Shown one piece after another: positions 61,757-64,000 of a stretch of 64,000 nt of DNA. Positions within the stretch are counted from its first letter, which is position 1, and every line of letters starts with the position of its first letter. The notes under the pieces are model-generated. The model ran no database searches, was not told the origin of the DNA, and saw only the letters and a program-made list of their open reading frames with translations. The DNA is from Vagococcus coleopterorum (GTDB taxonomy: Bacteria > Bacillota > Bacilli > Lactobacillales > Vagococcaceae): NCBI RefSeq assembly GCF_011303955.1, contig NZ_CP049886.1, positions 1,054,001-1,118,000 on the forward strand. The letters are read 5' to 3'. Both the position numbers and the translations under genes were made by a program.

Positions 61757-63835
61757 ATGGCGTATAAATATTTAGTGATCGTGGAGTCTCCAGCAAAAGC
61801 GAAAACAATTGAAAAATATTTGGGAAGAAATTATAAAGTGGTAGCAAGTGTGGGACACATCCGTGATTTACCTAAGAGTAAAATGGGTGTCGATGTTGAG
61901 AATAACTATGAACCTGGTTATATCTCGATTCGTGGTAAAGGGCCTGTTATTAAAGAACTTAAAAAGTTAGCTAAAAAAGCTGACAAAGTCTATCTTGCGA
62001 GTGACCCGGATAGAGAAGGGGAAGCCATTGCCTGGCATCTAGCACATCTCCTTGAGCTAGACCTAAATGATAAAAATCGTGTGGTATTTAACGAAATCAC
62101 AAAAGAAGCAGTTAAAGCTGCCTTTAAAGAACCACGCTCAATCAACTTAGACTTAGTTGATGCACAACAAGCTCGTCGTATTTTAGACCGTTTAGTTGGC
62201 TATTCAATCAGTCCGATTCTTTGGAAAAAAATCAAAAAAGGCTTGAGTGCAGGTCGCGTTCAATCGATTGCTTTAAAAATCATTATTGATCGTGAAGAAG
62301 AAATTCGCCAATTCCAACCAGAAGAGTACTGGTCAATTGCCGGAAACTTTGTTAAAGGGCGTAAGAAATTTAAAGCTAATTTTTATGGTGTTGATGGCAA
62401 GAAAACTAAGTTAACTAATGCTGATGATGTTAAAGCGGTGAGTGATCGTTTAACAAGTAAAGATTACACTGTTGAAAAAATTACGAAAAAAGAACGTAAA
62501 AGAAATCCAGCTAAACCATTTACAACGAGTAGCTTACAACAAGAGGCTGCGCGTAAATTGAACTTCAGAACACGTAAAACAATGATGGTGGCGCAACAAC
62601 TTTATGAAGGAATTCATTTAGGAAAACAAGGGACAGTTGGTTTGATTACGTATATGCGTACTGATTCTACACGTTTGTCTGATACGGTTAAAAATGAAGC
62701 TGTCAGCTACATTACCGATAAATATGGTAAAGAGTATGCCTTAGGATTCAAACCTACTGGCGCTAAAGAAAAAGGTGCTCAGGACGCCCATGAAGCAATC
62801 CGTCCATCAAGCATTATGAGAACACCTGAATCGGTTAAAGAGTATTTAAACAAGGACCAATTTAAGTTATACAGTTTAATTTGGTCACGTGTCGTAGCTA
62901 GTCAAATGACGCCAGCAGTTTTAGATACCATGAAAGTAACCTTAACTCAAAATAATGTCACGTTTGTTGCTAATGGTTCTAAAATTAAGTTCCACGGATT
63001 TATGAAAGTTTATGTGGAAGGTAATGATGAAGGAACAGAAGAGAAGGAAAATATCTTACCTGATTTAGCTGAAGGTGAAACTGTTGTAGCTGCTGATTTA
63101 GAAAATAAACAGCACTTCACACAACCGCCAGCACGTTATAGCGAAGCAACATTAATTAAAACCTTAGAAGAAAATGGGGTTGGTCGTCCGTCAACTTATG
63201 CACCAACACTTGAAACCATTCAACGTCGTTACTATGTTAAGTTAGTAAGTAAACGTTTTGAACCATCTGAATTAGGTGAAATCGTTAATAAAATGATTGT
63301 TGAATTTTTCCCAGGTATCGTAGATATTAACTTTACGGCCGAGATGGAAAAAGATTTAGATAAAATTGCTGAAGCTCAAGAAAATTGGGTAGATGTTGTC
63401 GATCGTTTCTACAAACCATTCTCTAAAGAACTTGAAAAAGCTGAAACTGAAATTGAAAAAATTCAAATTAAAGATGAACCAGCTGGTTTTGACTGTGAAG
63501 AATGTGGTCATCCAATGGTCATCAAATTGGGTCGTTTCGGTAAGTTTTATGCCTGTAGTAATTTCCCTGATTGTCGTGTGACAAAAGCCATCGTTAAAGA
63601 AATCGGTGTGAAATGTCCAACATGTAAAGAAGGCGAAGTGATTGAGCGTAAATCTAAAAAGAACCGTTTATTCTACGGTTGTGCTCGTTATCCTGAATGT
63701 GAATTCACATCATGGGATAAACCAGTAGGACGTGACTGTCCGAAGTGTCAACATTACTTAATTGAGAAAAAAGCCAAAGGCGGCAAACAAGTTCAATGTA
63801 GTGATTGTGATTACAAAGAAGCAATTCAAAAATAA
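61757..63835 (+). CDS. topA: DNA topoisomerase I
   Basis: A 692-residue type IA topoisomerase that relaxes negative supercoils. The TOPRIM domain has [18 protein letters not shown] and [15 protein letters not shown]. The catalytic Tyr is in [14 protein letters not shown]. The [12 protein letters not shown] and [14 protein letters not shown] regions are conserved. The C-terminus holds three to four Cys zinc ribbons ([25 protein letters not shown], with partner Cys pairs). AAAGGGG lies about 11 bases before the ATG. Confidence 0.97.
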   Translation: MAYKYLVIVESPAKAKTIEKYLGRNYKVVASVGHIRDLPKSKMGVDVENNYEPGYISIRGKGPVIKELKKLAKKADKVYLASDPDREGEAIAWHLAHLLELDLNDKNRVVFNEITKEAVKAAFKEPRSINLDLVDAQQARRILDRLVGYSISPILWKKIKKGLSAGRVQSIALKIIIDREEEIRQFQPEEYWSIAGNFVKGRKKFKANFYGVDGKKTKLTNADDVKAVSDRLTSKDYTVEKITKKERKRNPAKPFTTSSLQQEAARKLNFRTRKTMMVAQQLYEGIHLGKQGTVGLITYMRTDSTRLSDTVKNEAVSYITDKYGKEYALGFKPTGAKEKGAQDAHEAIRPSSIMRTPESVKEYLNKDQFKLYSLIWSRVVASQMTPAVLDTMKVTLTQNNVTFVANGSKIKFHGFMKVYVEGNDEGTEEKENILPDLAEGETVVAADLENKQHFTQPPARYSEATLIKTLEENGVGRPSTYAPTLETIQRRYYVKLVSKRFEPSELGEIVNKMIVEFFPGIVDINFTAEMEKDLDKIAEAQENWVDVVDRFYKPFSKELEKAETEIEKIQIKDEPAGFDCEECGHPMVIKLGRFGKFYACSNFPDCRVTKAIVKEIGVKCPTCKEGEVIERKSKKNRLFYGCARYPECEFTSWDKPVGRDCPKCQHYLIEKKAKGGKQVQCSDCDYKEAIQK

Positions 63836-63845
63836 ACAAGCAAAC

Positions 63846-63875
63846 GCCTGAGACTCCTCAGGCCTTTAGCTTTTA
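63846..63875 (+). terminator. Putative terminator of topA
   Basis: The stem GCCTGAG / CTCAGGC has an ACTC loop. The tail (CTTTAGCTTTT) is T-rich but interrupted, so termination may be partial. Confidence 0.65.
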
Positions 63876-63893
63876 TCATAAAGGGGTATCAGT

Positions 63894-64000
63894 ATGACAA
63901 AAACAGTAAACGTAATTGGAGCCGGTCTTGCCGGAAGTGAAGCTGCTTGGCAAGCTGCTGAAGCAGGAGTAAAAGTTAATTTATTCGAAATGCGTAAAAT
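63894..64000 (+). CDS. trmFO: tRNA uracil-54 methyltransferase TrmFO (5' end only)
   Basis: The window ends 107 bases into this gene. The visible N-terminus [35 protein letters not shown] carries the FAD-binding [12 protein letters not shown] signature of TrmFO (formerly Gid), the folate- and FAD-dependent enzyme that makes ribothymidine at tRNA position 54. AAAGGGG precedes the ATG. Its position after topA is conserved in Lactobacillales. Truncated by the window edge. Confidence 0.92.
   Translation, partial: MTKTVNVIGAGLAGSEAAWQAAEAGVKVNLFEMRK

Overview
The window is AT-rich chromosomal DNA of a low-GC Gram-positive coccus. Three things point to family Enterococcaceae: a three-gene cell-envelope stress cluster laid out like enterococcal liaXYZ, an LPQTGE sortase-anchored protein beside an Mga-type regulator, and a shikimate operon in the enterococcal order followed by an LCP gene. 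A Vagococcus-like genus would fit, but genus is inference. I see no rRNA, tRNA, insertion sequence, phage or CRISPR. Most genes from about 20.5 kb onward are on the + strand. Starts are usually set by strong AGGAGG-type ribosome sites, and several are TTG (aroA, an MFS gene, dnaE, dprA, probably lepB).

Layout. 0-5 kb: rplS, a secreted protein with six 77-residue GW/SH3-like repeats and a C39-like peptidase domain, a DsbA/FrnE-like oxidoreductase, a GNAT acetyltransferase and an HD hydrolase. 5-10.3 kb: a TDT-type transporter, a HAD hydrolase, and a divergent pair of Mga-like regulator and LPQTGE surface protein. 10.3-20.4 kb: a MenA-like prenyltransferase, a zinc alcohol dehydrogenase with two Rex-like operators, a VOC protein, a cupin, a HerA-like ATPase, a MepB-like protein, a GntR/ABC/permease/CPBP operon, a YigZ protein and a lysophospholipase-like hydrolase. 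20.4-28.8 kb: comFA-comFC, hpf, secA, prfB with its programmed frameshift, and ftsE-ftsX. 28.8-29.2 kb: a gene-free interval that appears to encode an unannotated structured minus-strand RNA. 29.2-37.4 kb: a CoA-disulfide-reductase-like flavoprotein with a TcyP-type cystine transporter, glpK, liaX-liaY-liaZ and rqcH. 37.5-39.9 kb: a membrane protein of unknown function and a PBP5-type carboxypeptidase.

39.9-47.2 kb holds a strong promoter, a structured leader ending in an intrinsic terminator, then aroE-DAHP synthase-aroB-aroC-aroA-aroK and an LCP ligase. The tyrA and pheA genes that I recall in the Enterococcus faecalis cluster are absent here. 47.2-64 kb: a DegV protein, an Rgg-like regulator, an MFS exporter, a DUF2929 protein, dnaE, pfkA-pyk, a Ctp protease, lepB, rbgA, rnhB, dprA, topA and the first 107 bases of trmFO.

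The observations most worth following up are regulatory: the candidate small RNA at 28832-29028 with two C-rich hairpin loops, the attenuator-like leader before the shikimate operon, the paired Rex-like sites before the alcohol dehydrogenase gene, and several perfect inverted repeats over promoters or ribosome sites (the GntR operon, liaX, comFA, the HAD gene). All functional calls come from reading motifs and from memory of the families. No database search was possible.
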